In this document: positions 31,350 through 40,513 of the stretch, piece after piece
Numbering within the stretch: the stretch's first letter is position 1
Layout: every line of letters begins with the position of its first letter
NCBI RefSeq assembly: GCF_042945595.1
Contig: NZ_CP168493.1
Span: 1,488,001-1,552,000 of the forward strand
Source of the DNA: Psychrobacillus sp042945595
GTDB lineage: Bacteria > Bacillota > Bacilli > Bacillales_A > Planococcaceae
Direction of reading: 5' to 3'
Length of the DNA: 64,000 nt
Translations under genes and position numbers: made by a program
Notes under the pieces: generated by a model
Told to the model about the DNA's origin: nothing
What the model saw: only the letters and a program-made list of their open reading frames with translations
The model's database searches: none

Positions 31350-32999
31350 ATGGACAAAATAGTTTGTACATGTGGGAACGTAAATCCAAATGGTACAGAA
31401 TTATGTGAAAGTTGTGGTCGTCCTTTAAACAAAGATGTAAGCGAAAAAAAACTTGTAGATATGCGTTATGAAGGTTCTGCTAGACGTTCTCAAACATATA
31501 ACAAAACAATTATTGATAAAATATGGAATTTCTTTTCGAGCGTAAAGGTTGGTATGTGGATAATAACTTGCATTTTAGTTGCCGCTGCAATTGGTACGAT
31601 ACTTCCGCAAGTTTTTTATGTTCCAGCGACTAGAGAAGCCGATATTGCGGCATATTATGAAAGAGTATATGGCACTTTTGGTAAACTATACTATGACTTG
31701 GGGTTATCCGATTTATATAGCTCCTGGTGGTTCCAAACACTAGTCGGCATGCTTGGTATTTCATTAGTTATTGCAAGTCTAGATCGTGTAATTCCACTCT
31801 ACAAATCTTTAAAGAAACAAAAAACAAAACGACATATTAGTTTTTTAAGTCGTCAACGCATTTATGGAATTGGTGAAGTAGAGGCACCTAACGATTCAAT
31901 CGACAAAGCGGAAGCTAAGTTAAAAACAATGCATTTTAAAGTGAAACGCGAAGGAAATGCCATCCTAGCGGAAAAGGGACGTTTTTCACGATGGGGCCCC
32001 TATATCAATCATCTTGGTCTGATCCTCTTTTTGCTTGGAGTTATGCTGCGGGCTATTCCGGGATTTTATGTCGATGAAACGATGTGGCTAAGAGAAGGGG
32101 AAACGCTTCACATACCTAAAACAGATGGTTATTTCTTGGAAAGTAAACAGTTTACTTACGAGACATATTCAAAAGAAGAATCTTCAGAGGTATTTGGTGA
32201 AGCAATTGACCGGGTTGGCGCTATCGCTAAAAATTACCAAACAGATGTTACTTTATTCAAAGGTTCAGAAGATGCAGTAGCGGGAAAATCAGAGGATTTA
32301 ACATTTGTTAAAGATGCATCTATACAAGTAAATAAACCACTAAAATTTAATAACTTTTCAGTGTTTCAAATGGATTTCCGTTTGGATGAGTTAAAATCCA
32401 TGAGTTTCCAATTACAAGATAAAGCATCGAAAGAATCCTTCGGAGAATTCACAATTGATCTAGCTAATCCTCAATCTGAGTATGATTTTAAAAATGGTTA
32501 TAAAGTTGAGATATTAGATTATTACGCTGATTTTACAGGATTCGAAGATGGAGTTCCACAATCAAAATCTCCACTTCCAAATAATCCAGCATTTTTAGTG
32601 AAGATGTATAGTCCAGAATTTCCAAAAGGTGAAACAAGCTTTGTTATGATAAAAGAAACGCTTGAACCATTAGGTGAAACAAAACATAAAATTGCTTTCC
32701 AAAGTGTTGAAACAAGAGATGTCTCTGGTTTAACTATACGAAAAGATTTAACACTTCCTATTCTTGGGCTTGGAGGACTAATCTTCATGATTGGAGTAGC
32801 TCAAGGGTCGTACTGGAACCATCGTCGTATTTGGTTGCAACTATTAGAAAATGGACAAGTTGTTATTGCTGCTCATACGAACAAAAACTGGCTAAGCATT
32901 ATGAAAGATTTAGATGCAGTTTCAGAAGTAGCGGTGCTTCCACCATTCGAAGATCAACTAGATCTAGATTCTAAAGCAGAAAAAGAGGAAGGGGTATAA
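31350..32999 (+). CDS. resB: cytochrome c biogenesis protein ResB
   Basis: Ccs1/ResB, partner of ResC in haem export and attachment to cytochrome c. The 549-residue protein starts with a short zinc-ribbon-like segment (CTCGN, then ELCESCGRPL), as B. subtilis ResB does. Membrane segments lie at about residues 70-92, 128-150, 215-235 and 465-485, with a large outside domain between the last two. It lies 14 bp after resA and is followed immediately by resC. Confidence 0.95.
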   Translation: MDKIVCTCGNVNPNGTELCESCGRPLNKDVSEKKLVDMRYEGSARRSQTYNKTIIDKIWNFFSSVKVGMWIITCILVAAAIGTILPQVFYVPATREADIAAYYERVYGTFGKLYYDLGLSDLYSSWWFQTLVGMLGISLVIASLDRVIPLYKSLKKQKTKRHISFLSRQRIYGIGEVEAPNDSIDKAEAKLKTMHFKVKREGNAILAEKGRFSRWGPYINHLGLILFLLGVMLRAIPGFYVDETMWLREGETLHIPKTDGYFLESKQFTYETYSKEESSEVFGEAIDRVGAIAKNYQTDVTLFKGSEDAVAGKSEDLTFVKDASIQVNKPLKFNNFSVFQMDFRLDELKSMSFQLQDKASKESFGEFTIDLANPQSEYDFKNGYKVEILDYYADFTGFEDGVPQSKSPLPNNPAFLVKMYSPEFPKGETSFVMIKETLEPLGETKHKIAFQSVETRDVSGLTIRKDLTLPILGLGGLIFMIGVAQGSYWNHRRIWLQLLENGQVVIAAHTNKNWLSIMKDLDAVSEVAVLPPFEDQLDLDSKAEKEEGV

Positions 33000-33003
33000 T
33001 TTG

Positions 33004-34188
33004 ATGAATTTGGTATCACTTAGTAGTAACTTATTGTTTATTGCGTTTATCGCTTATTTAGTAGCAACCTTTTTATTTGGAGGTGCAGTAAAGGGTTCGA
33101 ACTCAGAAGCTTCTAAGTCTTTTGAACGTTGGGGTAAATTAGCAATAAGTGTGACTATACTTGGCTTTATTGCTAATGTTGGTTACTTTATTACTAGATG
33201 GATTGCTGCTGGACATGCTCCGGTAAGTAATCTATTTGAGTTTACAACTGCCTTTGGTATGATGGTCGTAGGTGCATTTATCTTACTTTATTTTCTATAC
33301 AGAACACCTGCGCTTGGTCTTTTTGCATTACCTATCGCGGTATTAATCATTTCTTATGCTAGTATGTTCCCAAAAGATATTAACCCATTAATACCAGCTC
33401 TAAAAAGTTATTGGTTAACTGTGCATGTAATTACTGCTGCACTTGGTGAGTCTATATTAGCAATCAGTGCTGTTGCTGGTTTTATCTGGTTATTAAAAAA
33501 TATTGACTTAACTAAAAAGTCTAAGCAACGTTTTTGGATAGAGGCAGTTATGTATGTTATTGTGTTAGTTCTAGGATTTGTTGTTGCGACTACTTCTTTC
33601 TCTTTAGCAAATTATAAAGCTGAATATAATTACGTAGATAAAGAAGGAAATGTTGCTAAGATGGAATATGATATGCCGCCTATTTTCGGCATGAACAAAT
33701 CAGAAGCAATCACTGAAAATGCAATGGCACCTTTAGTGGAAATGCCGCCACTTGTAAATGCTAAGAAACTGACAATCGTTACTTGGTCCGTACTTTTTGG
33801 AACGGTGCTATATGTATTATTGCGTTTAATTTTACGCAAACGAATTGCTGCAGTCCTACAACCATTTGCGAAAAAAGCAAACTCTCAATTCATGGATGAA
33901 ATAGGTTATCGTTCGGTGCTTATCGGATTCCCAGTGTTCACACTAGGTGCACTTATTTTTGCGATGATTTGGGCGCATGAAGCATGGTCTAGATTCTGGG
34001 GTTGGGATCCTAAAGAAGTTTGGGCGCTTATTACATGGCTTTTTTATGCAGTATTTTTACATCTTCGCCTTACTAGAGGTTGGCAAGGTGAGAAATCTGC
34101 TTGGTTAGCTTTAATTGGGTTTATTATTATTATGTTTAACTTAGTTGCAGTTAATCTAATTATTGCTGGTTTACATTCTTATGCTTAA
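33004..34188 (+). CDS. resC: cytochrome c biogenesis protein ResC (CcsA family)
   Basis: Polytopic haem-handling protein that with ResB attaches haem to apocytochrome c. 394 residues with about eight or nine membrane segments. The tryptophan-rich haem site is AWSRFWGWDPKEVWALITWL, and conserved His residues lie in GHAPVSNLFEF and at WAHEAW. An ATG at 33004, directly after a TTG, is the likely start, downstream of GGGG. The operon ends at a terminator 8 bp on. Confidence 0.95.
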   Translation: MNLVSLSSNLLFIAFIAYLVATFLFGGAVKGSNSEASKSFERWGKLAISVTILGFIANVGYFITRWIAAGHAPVSNLFEFTTAFGMMVVGAFILLYFLYRTPALGLFALPIAVLIISYASMFPKDINPLIPALKSYWLTVHVITAALGESILAISAVAGFIWLLKNIDLTKKSKQRFWIEAVMYVIVLVLGFVVATTSFSLANYKAEYNYVDKEGNVAKMEYDMPPIFGMNKSEAITENAMAPLVEMPPLVNAKKLTIVTWSVLFGTVLYVLLRLILRKRIAAVLQPFAKKANSQFMDEIGYRSVLIGFPVFTLGALIFAMIWAHEAWSRFWGWDPKEVWALITWLFYAVFLHLRLTRGWQGEKSAWLALIGFIIIMFNLVAVNLIIAGLHSYA

Positions 34189-34195
34189 ATTTTTT

Positions 34196-34233
34196 GCTCT
34201 TATCTCTTCATAATGAGGTAGGAGCTTTTCTTT
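34196..34233 (+). terminator. terminator of resABC
   Basis: GCTCTTATCTC (34196-34206) pairs over 11 bp, with two G-T pairs, with GAGGTAGGAGC (34215-34225), followed by TTTTCTTT. It separates resABC from resDE. Confidence 0.82.
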
Positions 34234-34291
34234 CAATTTAGGAACACAAATTGTACAATATAAATAGAAGTTGATAGAGAGGTATGATAAT

Positions 34292-35008
34292 ATGTCAGAA
34301 ATGATTAAACTTTTAGTGGTCGATGACGAAGAACGTATTCGTCGCTTGTTGAAAATGTATTTAGAAAGAGAAGGATATGAAGTTGAAGAAGCGGAAAATG
34401 GAGAAATTGCTCTACAACTTGCATTAGAAAATGACTATAATTGCATATTATTAGATATTATGATGCCAGAAAAAGACGGAATCGAAGTAATAACAGAATT
34501 ACGTGAACATAAACAAACTCCTGTCATTATGCTAACTGCAAAAGGAGAGGAAGCAGACAGAGTAGAAGGTTTTGAATTAGGGGTAGATGACTATATAGTA
34601 AAGCCTTTTAGCCCTAGAGAAGTAGTTTTGCGTACTAAAGCTATTCTTAGAAGATCCGCCGTGTTGTCGCCAATGCAAGGAACTTCCGCTTCAAAAGATA
34701 TCGTTGTATTCCCTCATCTAACTATTGATCACGATGCCCACCGTGTGACAGCAGATGGGGTGGAAGTTAGTTTAACGCCGAAAGAATATGAGTTACTCTA
34801 TTTCTTAGCAAAGGCACCAGATAAAGTATTTGATCGGGAACAATTACTAAAAGAAGTTTGGCATTATGATTTTTTCGGAGATTTACGTACAGTTGATACA
34901 CATGTAAAACGTTTGCGTGAAAAGCTAAATAGGGTTTCTGAAAAGTCTGCGAAAATGATTGTAACTGTTTGGGGTGTAGGTTACAAATTTGAGATTGTCA
35001 ATGAATAG
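34292..35008 (+). CDS. resD: response regulator ResD
   Basis: OmpR/PhoB-type regulator of aerobic and anaerobic respiration genes, including cytochrome maturation. The 238-residue protein has its receiver domain at 1-120 (acidic DDEE, phosphorylated Asp55 in LLDIMMPEKDG, Lys in VKPFSP). The winged-helix domain is at about 140-238 (LTPKEYELLYFLAKAP; DTHVKRLREKL). GAGAGG precedes the ATG at 34292. It overlaps resE by 8 bases. Confidence 0.95.
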   Translation: MSEMIKLLVVDDEERIRRLLKMYLEREGYEVEEAENGEIALQLALENDYNCILLDIMMPEKDGIEVITELREHKQTPVIMLTAKGEEADRVEGFELGVDDYIVKPFSPREVVLRTKAILRRSAVLSPMQGTSASKDIVVFPHLTIDHDAHRVTADGVEVSLTPKEYELLYFLAKAPDKVFDREQLLKEVWHYDFFGDLRTVDTHVKRLREKLNRVSEKSAKMIVTVWGVGYKFEIVNE

Positions 35009-36776
35009 AATTTGGAATAGTGTTGTCGGGAAGCTATGGGGAACCATATTGCTTCTCGTCTTATTTGTGTTGTTTATCGTAACCGTATTAATGCTTGAAT
35101 TTCTGGAGAACTTCCATACGCAGCAAGCAGAAGAAACATTAAGACAAGAAGCTGCTACCATTGGTAAAATAGTAGAGCAACACGATAAAGTAGAAGACTC
35201 GCTTCAAATCATACAAGATATACTGGGCGCAGAGACAAACGCTTTAATTGTCAGAAATTCGGAATCTGTTTTTTTATCGATTCATGATGGGTTAAACAAA
35301 GATGTCATAAAGGATAAAATATTAAGTGATTCTGACCTCGTAAAAGTATATATTTCCAATAAAACAATCATAAAAAAAATGTTGATGCCCTCTATGACAA
35401 AAGAAGACCAAATGGAATCTTATATTATTTTAGCTTCTCCTTTTGAATCTGATAAGGAAATACATGGGGCTGTCTTTATTTATCAGAGCTTAGAAGTAGT
35501 AAATAAAACATCTAATCATACGACGAGAATTGTTTTTTTATCTGGTTTTATCGCATTACTATTAACGACAATGTTTTCGTTCTTTTTAACTTCCAGAATT
35601 ACTTCTCCATTACGTACGATGCGTGAAGCAGCATTAGAATTAGCTAAAGGAAACTTTGAAACGAAAGTACCACAGCTACAAAGAGACGAAATAGGTGAAC
35701 TTGGATCTGCATTCAACCGAATGGGAAAACAGTTAAAAAATCATGTTGAGGTAATTAACCAAGAAAAAGAGCAGTTGTCGAATATCTTAACAGCTATGAC
35801 AGATGCAGTTATAACATTTAATAAGGATTTTCTTGTTCTTGTTAGTAATCCTCAAGCCGATATACTATTTCAAAAATGGAATATAAATAACGAAACAACG
35901 GATTATTCTCATCTACCAGCTGAGTTATACCATTTACTAGACCATGTATTCAATTTAGAAGAGGAGTTAGAAGAAGAATTGGATATTAAAGGTTCCTACT
36001 TCTCGGTGTCCATTAGTTTACTTTATAGTAAAGAAGCAGTACGCGGAGCAGTGGTTGTGCTTAGAGATATGACAGAACAGCACCGTCTAGACAAAATGCG
36101 TTCAGACTTTATCGCAAATGTATCGCATGAACTTAGAACACCAATATCTATGCTTCAAGGATACAGCGAAGCAATCATTGATGATGTGGTCACGACAGAA
36201 GAAGATCGAAAAGAAATGATTCGTATTATCTATGATGAGTCGAAGCGAATGGGAAGATTAGTGACAGAGCTTTTAGACTTAGCTCGTTTAGAATCGGGGT
36301 ATTTAAGTATTTTCACAGAGGAAGTCTCCATAATACCAACGATTGAACGAATTACCCAAAAGTTTGATCAAATAGCAAAAGAAAATAATGTCCGATTAGT
36401 GCTTGAGCAAAATCTTAAAGATCCACTATTCTTAGAATTAGATGAAGACCGAATGGAACAAGTGCTTACAAACTTAATAGATAATGCGCTACGTCATACA
36501 GAAGAACAAGGCTCAGTAACGGTGAGATTAAACCGACTGAATCATCAATTGACTATCGAAGTAGAGGATACTGGTTATGGTATTCCAAGTGAAGATCTTC
36601 CTTACGTATTTGAACGTTTTTACAAAGCAGACAAAGCAAGAACAAGAGGGAAAAGTGGAACAGGTCTTGGCCTAGCTATCGCGAAAAATATTGTAGAACG
36701 TCATGCGGGCAACTTGTCAGTAGAAAGTGAACTAGGAGTTGGGACAAAATTCATTGTCCAATTGCCGATTTTGTAA
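35001..36776 (+). CDS. resE: sensor histidine kinase ResE
   Basis: Membrane kinase that phosphorylates ResD in response to redox or oxygen state. 591 residues: TM1 (about 12-34), an extracytoplasmic sensor, TM2 (about 168-190), HAMP (TSRITSPLRTMREAALEL), and PAS (about 260-370). HisKA follows with the phospho-His in SHELRTPISM, then HATPase with DNALRHTEEQG and GTGLGLAIAK. The ATG at 35001 matches the B. subtilis N-terminus (WNSVVGKLWGTILLL). Confidence 0.94.
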   Translation: MNRIWNSVVGKLWGTILLLVLFVLFIVTVLMLEFLENFHTQQAEETLRQEAATIGKIVEQHDKVEDSLQIIQDILGAETNALIVRNSESVFLSIHDGLNKDVIKDKILSDSDLVKVYISNKTIIKKMLMPSMTKEDQMESYIILASPFESDKEIHGAVFIYQSLEVVNKTSNHTTRIVFLSGFIALLLTTMFSFFLTSRITSPLRTMREAALELAKGNFETKVPQLQRDEIGELGSAFNRMGKQLKNHVEVINQEKEQLSNILTAMTDAVITFNKDFLVLVSNPQADILFQKWNINNETTDYSHLPAELYHLLDHVFNLEEELEEELDIKGSYFSVSISLLYSKEAVRGAVVVLRDMTEQHRLDKMRSDFIANVSHELRTPISMLQGYSEAIIDDVVTTEEDRKEMIRIIYDESKRMGRLVTELLDLARLESGYLSIFTEEVSIIPTIERITQKFDQIAKENNVRLVLEQNLKDPLFLELDEDRMEQVLTNLIDNALRHTEEQGSVTVRLNRLNHQLTIEVEDTGYGIPSEDLPYVFERFYKADKARTRGKSGTGLGLAIAKNIVERHAGNLSVESELGVGTKFIVQLPIL

Positions 36777-36840
36777 TTGAACGTTTCATGCATATTTTTT
36801 TCTGCGTCTATCTTTATGCTAGAGAAAATTTTGATGTATG

Positions 36841-36866
36841 TGAAACAAAAAAAGTTCATGAACGAC
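36841..36866 (+). promoter_or_regulatory. candidate sigma-X autoregulatory promoter
   Basis: TGAAAC (36841-36846), 16 bases, then CGAC (36863-36866) is the ECF-type -35/-10 pattern of B. subtilis sigma-X targets. It lies 24 bases before the sigX ATG. Confidence 0.65.
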
Positions 36867-36890
36867 TAATATTAAGAACGGGGGGAGCAT

Positions 36891-37427
36891 ATGAATGACT
36901 CCGTTTTCCACCGCTTGTATGATAGTTATCATCAAGACGTTTTTCAGTTTCTCATCTATTTAGTGAAAAATAGACAAACTGCGGAAGACTTGGTCCAAGA
37001 GGTATATGTACGTGTTCTAAGGGCATATAGCAGATTTGAAGGAAAGAGCTCTGAGAAAACATGGCTATTTTCCATTGCAAAAAATGTAGCGATTGATCAT
37101 TTTAGGAAGCAATCAGTCAGAAAGAAAAGGCTGTTCGAATCTTTTGATTGGGAAACAATGCAGCTTGCATCAACTGATATGCTTCCAGAAGATTCAGTTC
37201 AATTAAACGATGAAATGAAAACTCTACTCATCGCATTGGATGATTGTACAGGTGATCAAAAAATGGTTATTATTATGCGTTATTTTCAAGAACTTTCTAT
37301 TGCTGAAACAGCTCAAATATTAAACTGGACAGAAGGGAAAGTGAAAACAACGCAACATCGAGCAATAAAAGCACTTCGTGAACGATTATCTGCAGTAGAA
37401 AAGGAGGGTAATGTTCATCATGAGTGA
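36891..37427 (+). CDS. sigX: ECF sigma factor SigX
   Basis: Extracytoplasmic-function sigma factor controlling envelope-modifying genes. 178 residues. Region 2 has AEDLVQEVYVRVLRAYSRFE and TWLFSIAKNVAIDHFRK. Region 4 has the HTH LSIAETAQILNWTEGKVKTT. Position after resE and before its anti-sigma gene matches B. subtilis. GGGGGAG precedes the ATG. A sigma-X-like promoter upstream suggests autoregulation. Confidence 0.93.
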   Translation: MNDSVFHRLYDSYHQDVFQFLIYLVKNRQTAEDLVQEVYVRVLRAYSRFEGKSSEKTWLFSIAKNVAIDHFRKQSVRKKRLFESFDWETMQLASTDMLPEDSVQLNDEMKTLLIALDDCTGDQKMVIIMRYFQELSIAETAQILNWTEGKVKTTQHRAIKALRERLSAVEKEGNVHHE

Positions 37428-38688
37428 TTGGGAAAAAGATGAAAAAGCACTAGATGAGCTAATGAATAAAATGCCCAAATTTACAGATCATCGTTCCAAA
37501 GAAGATGTGTATAATCGGGTAAAAATGGAATTAGAAAATCAAAATAGCGAAAAAAATAAAAGGACAACTCGTATGTTCTTATCCAAATGGAAACCTTTTG
37601 TTGTTTCCATTGCCTCCATACTTATTCTTACGTTTTTAGTAACTAACTTCGTCAATGAGAAAGAATCTTCTTTGTCAAAAGATATTTCAAGCAGAAGTAT
37701 GGAACAAAAAAGTAGTAAAAAAGAAGGTTTGCGTTCCATGGATCCTACCGAAGAAGCATCCATCTCAAGTGATACAGCGGAAACTGAATCAACTAATTCA
37801 ATGTTGACAATGTCGAGTTTAGATATATCATCTATAGAGTTAGTTCCGTTGAATAACACAACTTCTGTTTACGAAGATAATCTTCATGGTGGAACTATTT
37901 TTCACTTTTCGTTAATTGAAAATGCATTATCGGTTCCAGTGACTATTATTATTCCAAAAGAGCAAATGATTAGTGATTTTCCAAATATGCCTCCAAATAG
38001 CCTTCAACTTTATGAACGCTATGCAAATATAATTGACGAAGAGGCATTAGGATTCAATGACTATCATCCTTACAAAGGATATTTTAGTGCAGAAGGTAAA
38101 CAATTAAAGCATTATTTACCTGCTGAACACGGGTATGATATAGCTCCTGGTACATCCGCTCCCTATTGGTCTTCAATCAATGAAATTTTCACAGATTTTG
38201 ATTCATTGATGAGATTAAAAGAGGATGGAACTCCAATCGAATGGGACCAAGCAGGGATATTGGATAAACCGAGTGTATTATCTGGTGCACAAGCTCATCA
38301 AAGCTACTTCAAGTATGTGGCTTTTAATGGTAAATCTTATTTATCTCCAAACTTCACAAAAAGTTTTGATTCACTGTCTGAAGCGTTTGTTTATATGAAA
38401 AACTCCGAAAATGATATATACACTTCGGTTATTCCGAATAAAGTGACCTATTCTTTTAGAGTTGATCATGATATAACAATTATTCGGTTTGATGAACCCA
38501 TAGACCTTTCTGTAATGGACGGAAGTGATGCAAATCTGATGATTGAAGCATTTTCATTAACAGCAGCTAGTTTTGGATCTGCAGTGAAGTTAGAAAATGT
38601 CGTGCAAAAGCAGTGGAATGAATTTGATCTAACAAAGCCACTTCCTGTACCACTTGGACCTAATGGTTTTATAATGGAAGCAAAATAA
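37420..38688 (+). CDS. rsiX: anti-sigma-X factor RsiX
   Basis: A 422-residue single-pass membrane protein. A short cytoplasmic domain (about 1-50, KFTDHRSKEDVYNRV) would hold SigX. One membrane segment follows (about 58-75, FVVSIASILILTFLV), then a Ser/Thr-rich linker and a large outside domain. The start is uncertain: GGAGG lies 3 bases before ATG 37411 and 12 before ATG 37420. The gene overlaps sigX. Assignment rests on topology and gene order. Confidence 0.85.
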   Translation: MSDWEKDEKALDELMNKMPKFTDHRSKEDVYNRVKMELENQNSEKNKRTTRMFLSKWKPFVVSIASILILTFLVTNFVNEKESSLSKDISSRSMEQKSSKKEGLRSMDPTEEASISSDTAETESTNSMLTMSSLDISSIELVPLNNTTSVYEDNLHGGTIFHFSLIENALSVPVTIIIPKEQMISDFPNMPPNSLQLYERYANIIDEEALGFNDYHPYKGYFSAEGKQLKHYLPAEHGYDIAPGTSAPYWSSINEIFTDFDSLMRLKEDGTPIEWDQAGILDKPSVLSGAQAHQSYFKYVAFNGKSYLSPNFTKSFDSLSEAFVYMKNSENDIYTSVIPNKVTYSFRVDHDITIIRFDEPIDLSVMDGSDANLMIEAFSLTAASFGSAVKLENVVQKQWNEFDLTKPLPVPLGPNGFIMEAK

Positions 38689-38694
38689 TTATAA

Positions 38695-38738
38695 GGAATG
38701 TCAGCTATGAGTACTTAATATAGCTGGCATTCTTTTTT
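38695..38738 (+). terminator. terminator of sigX-rsiX
   Basis: GGAATGTCAGCTAT (38695-38708) pairs with ATAGCTGGCATTC (38720-38732) with one wobble, followed by six T. Confidence 0.85.
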
Positions 38739-38894
38739 GAAGATAGCATATCTCATTGGTTGACTAATCGAACTACTACAAAAAATGTAGGAATGTAATT
38801 AAATTCACCATTAGGACATTTTTTCTGTTCTCCTTGAACGAACATCTAATTTTGAACAACCCGCTGTTTTTTATTATGTGCAGTATAGAAATAG

Positions 38895-39010
38895 TGAGTC
38901 GTAAAACAAGAACCGCTGAGCCTTCGCGCTTGCCGCACCTAGCAAGAGCCAACTCGTGCTGCGCCCGAGTGGGTCTCATGACTTCGGCTCATGCGCGCTA
39001 CGGCATATGC
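38895..39010. repeat. GC-rich structured block, unknown
   Basis: About 115 bp clearly richer in GC than its surroundings. It contains small hairpins such as ACTCG..CGAGT and CATGA-CTTCGGC-TCATG. Short frames on both strands through it look accidental. I do not recognise it. Confidence 0.45.
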
Positions 39011-39258
39011 ATCTGGCTATTTTATATTGTGAAAGGCTATTCCAAATAATAAAAAGTATTTCCTTTATTTCTAGCGGCACCATAGTACAGTTGCATGATG
39101 TTGCTATTATCCATTCAAACAATGATCGCTTCTAATAATTCGATACCAATCACTAGATAGTCTGTCACATTAAACGAATCATGGATTTTAACCTATAGAA
39201 AATGCAACATAAGACTAGATTGAATGCGTCATTTTTGATTAAGTAGCAAGCTCTATTA

Positions 39259-39385
39259 GATTGTAGCGAAAGGGCGGCGACTCCAGCGGGATGAGTGAGA
39301 CAGATGAGCCATTACAACGACGCAAATGCGGCGGTAATGGCTCATCGCTCACCCCGCGGAAAGCGTCCGCCCTGCAGCGGAAATC
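39259..39385 (+). repeat. palindromic element B, forward copy
   Basis: Starts GATTGTAGCGAAAGGGCGGC and ends GTCCGCCCTGCAGCGGAAATC. A perfect 13-bp stem GATGAGCCATTAC (39303-39315) / GTAATGGCTCATC (39334-39346) lies inside. The reverse complement of this element recurs at 20973-21162. Similar GC-rich intergenic palindromes are common in Bacillales genomes as I remember them. Confidence 0.75.
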
Positions 39386-39556
39386 CCAGGGGTAACTTTC
39401 TTACGACGCACTATGTCTAAAGAGCGCTTAAATCGGTCACCGCTAGTCTTTTCGCACCAATCAACCGTGTAAATAAGGATGACAATACGCTTTGTCGAAA
39501 AAATGAATTAAAGCTTATAACTATTCGACCAAAACATGAAATCCAAAACAGTTATA

Positions 39557-39588
39557 TTGCATAACCATATTATTTTTGTTAATATGGT
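39557..39588 (+). promoter_or_regulatory. promoter of ribU with overlapping dyad
   Basis: TTGCAT (39557-39562), 17 bases, TAATAT (39580-39585). A perfect inverted repeat ACCATATTA / TAATATGGT (39564-39572, 39580-39588) overlaps the spacer and -10 box. Confidence 0.6.
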
Positions 39589-39631
39589 ATTAATTCGAGA
39601 TAAATATCTTGAAGGTTAATAAAATATTGAT

Positions 39632-39765
39632 TCATCTTCGGGGCAGGGTGCAATTCCCGATCGGCGGTATTAGAAGATTTTTTCTTGAGCCCGCGAGCCG
39701 TTAAGGCAGGATTTGGTTAAATTCCAAAGCCGACAGTATAGTCTGGATGGGAGAAGGTGAAGGTA
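39632..39765 (+). ncRNA. FMN riboswitch (RFN element)
   Basis: All conserved RFN blocks are present in order: ATCTTCGGGGCAGGGTG, AATTCCCGATCGGCGG, AGCCCGCGAGCC, CAGGATTTGG, CCAAAGCCGACAGTATAG and TCTGGATGGGAGAAGG. The closing stem is ATCTTC with GAGAAGGTGAA. It lies in the leader of the riboflavin transporter gene and is followed by a terminator hairpin. That layout indicates FMN-induced transcription termination. Confidence 0.96.
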
Positions 39766-39822
39766 CAGTCGTTTTTCGTATACTCTAATACGGATACGCT
39801 TATTTAAGTGTGCCTTATTTCT

Positions 39823-39854
39823 CCTTTAAGCTTTATTTGCTTAAGGGGTTTTTT
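39823..39854 (+). terminator. regulated leader terminator of ribU
   Basis: CCTTTAAGC (39823-39831) and GCTTAAGGG (39839-39847) form a 9-bp stem with six T after it. It is 65 bases before the ribU start. TTCTCC just before and within the left arm is complementary to GGAGAA at the end of the RFN, a possible antiterminator pairing (inference). Confidence 0.8.
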
Positions 39855-39918
39855 GAGTATGGAATACGTTCTGAACTTTTCTTCTTGTGGAGTGAATCGC
39901 AAAAGGAGAGAGAACATT

Positions 39919-40512
39919 ATGTCAAAGAGCAAGACGCGAATGCTTATTGCAATCGCTATGTTAAGTAGTATTTCGTTTGTATTAATGCTACTTGCATTTC
40001 CGTTACCAGTATTACCCGCTTATTTGAAGGTGGACTTTAGTGATATTCCTGCACTAATCGCAGCAATTACGATGGGGCCGATTGCTGGTATTCTCGTAGC
40101 ATTTTTGAAAAACGTGCTAGATTGGTTGTTTTCAGGTAGTCCAACCGGTGTTCCTGTAGGACATATGGCGAATTTTGTAACAAGTATTTTATTTTTAACA
40201 CCTGTTTACTTAATTTATCGTAAAGTTTCATCTTCAAAAGGAATTATGTATGGTTTAGCCTCTGGGACGATTTCCATGGCAATAGGGATGAGTGCATTAA
40301 ATTATTTTGTATTTTTACCTATGTATTCCTATTTTTTAAATTTCCCAATGGAGTCAGGTACTGCGTTATTTAATACGATTATTTTCGGTATTTTACCGTT
40401 TAATTTGATCAAAGGTATTTTAGTAACGATTGTTATGATTGTCCTATTCAAACGATTAAAGCCAATACTCGATAAAGTAACCCATTCATTCAGGATTCCA
40501 GATATAAATTAA
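39919..40512 (+). CDS. ribU: riboflavin transporter RibU (ECF S component)
   Basis: Substrate-binding membrane subunit for riboflavin uptake, working with a shared ECF energy module encoded elsewhere. 197 residues with six membrane segments. Hallmarks are YLKVDFSDIPALIAAITMGP, GILVAFLKNVLDWLFSG and GVPVGHMANF. AAAAGGAGAG precedes the ATG at 39919; longer upstream frames run into the terminator. Controlled by the FMN riboswitch in its leader. Confidence 0.95.
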   Translation: MSKSKTRMLIAIAMLSSISFVLMLLAFPLPVLPAYLKVDFSDIPALIAAITMGPIAGILVAFLKNVLDWLFSGSPTGVPVGHMANFVTSILFLTPVYLIYRKVSSSKGIMYGLASGTISMAIGMSALNYFVFLPMYSYFLNFPMESGTALFNTIIFGILPFNLIKGILVTIVMIVLFKRLKPILDKVTHSFRIPDIN

Positions 40513-40513
40513 T

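Larger units (their letters stand above)
38740..39556. other. 0.8-kb non-coding region between rsiX and ribU
   Basis: No credible gene. It holds a GC-rich, hairpin-rich block (about 38895-39010), then about 250 bp of AT-rich sequence, the palindromic element B (39259-39385), and a spacer up to the ribU promoter. Confidence 0.7.

Noticed and set aside
38834..39049. Overlapping frames on both strands (also 38776-38979 minus)
   Set aside because: Both run through the GC-rich hairpin block, are biased to unusual residues and lack ribosome sites.
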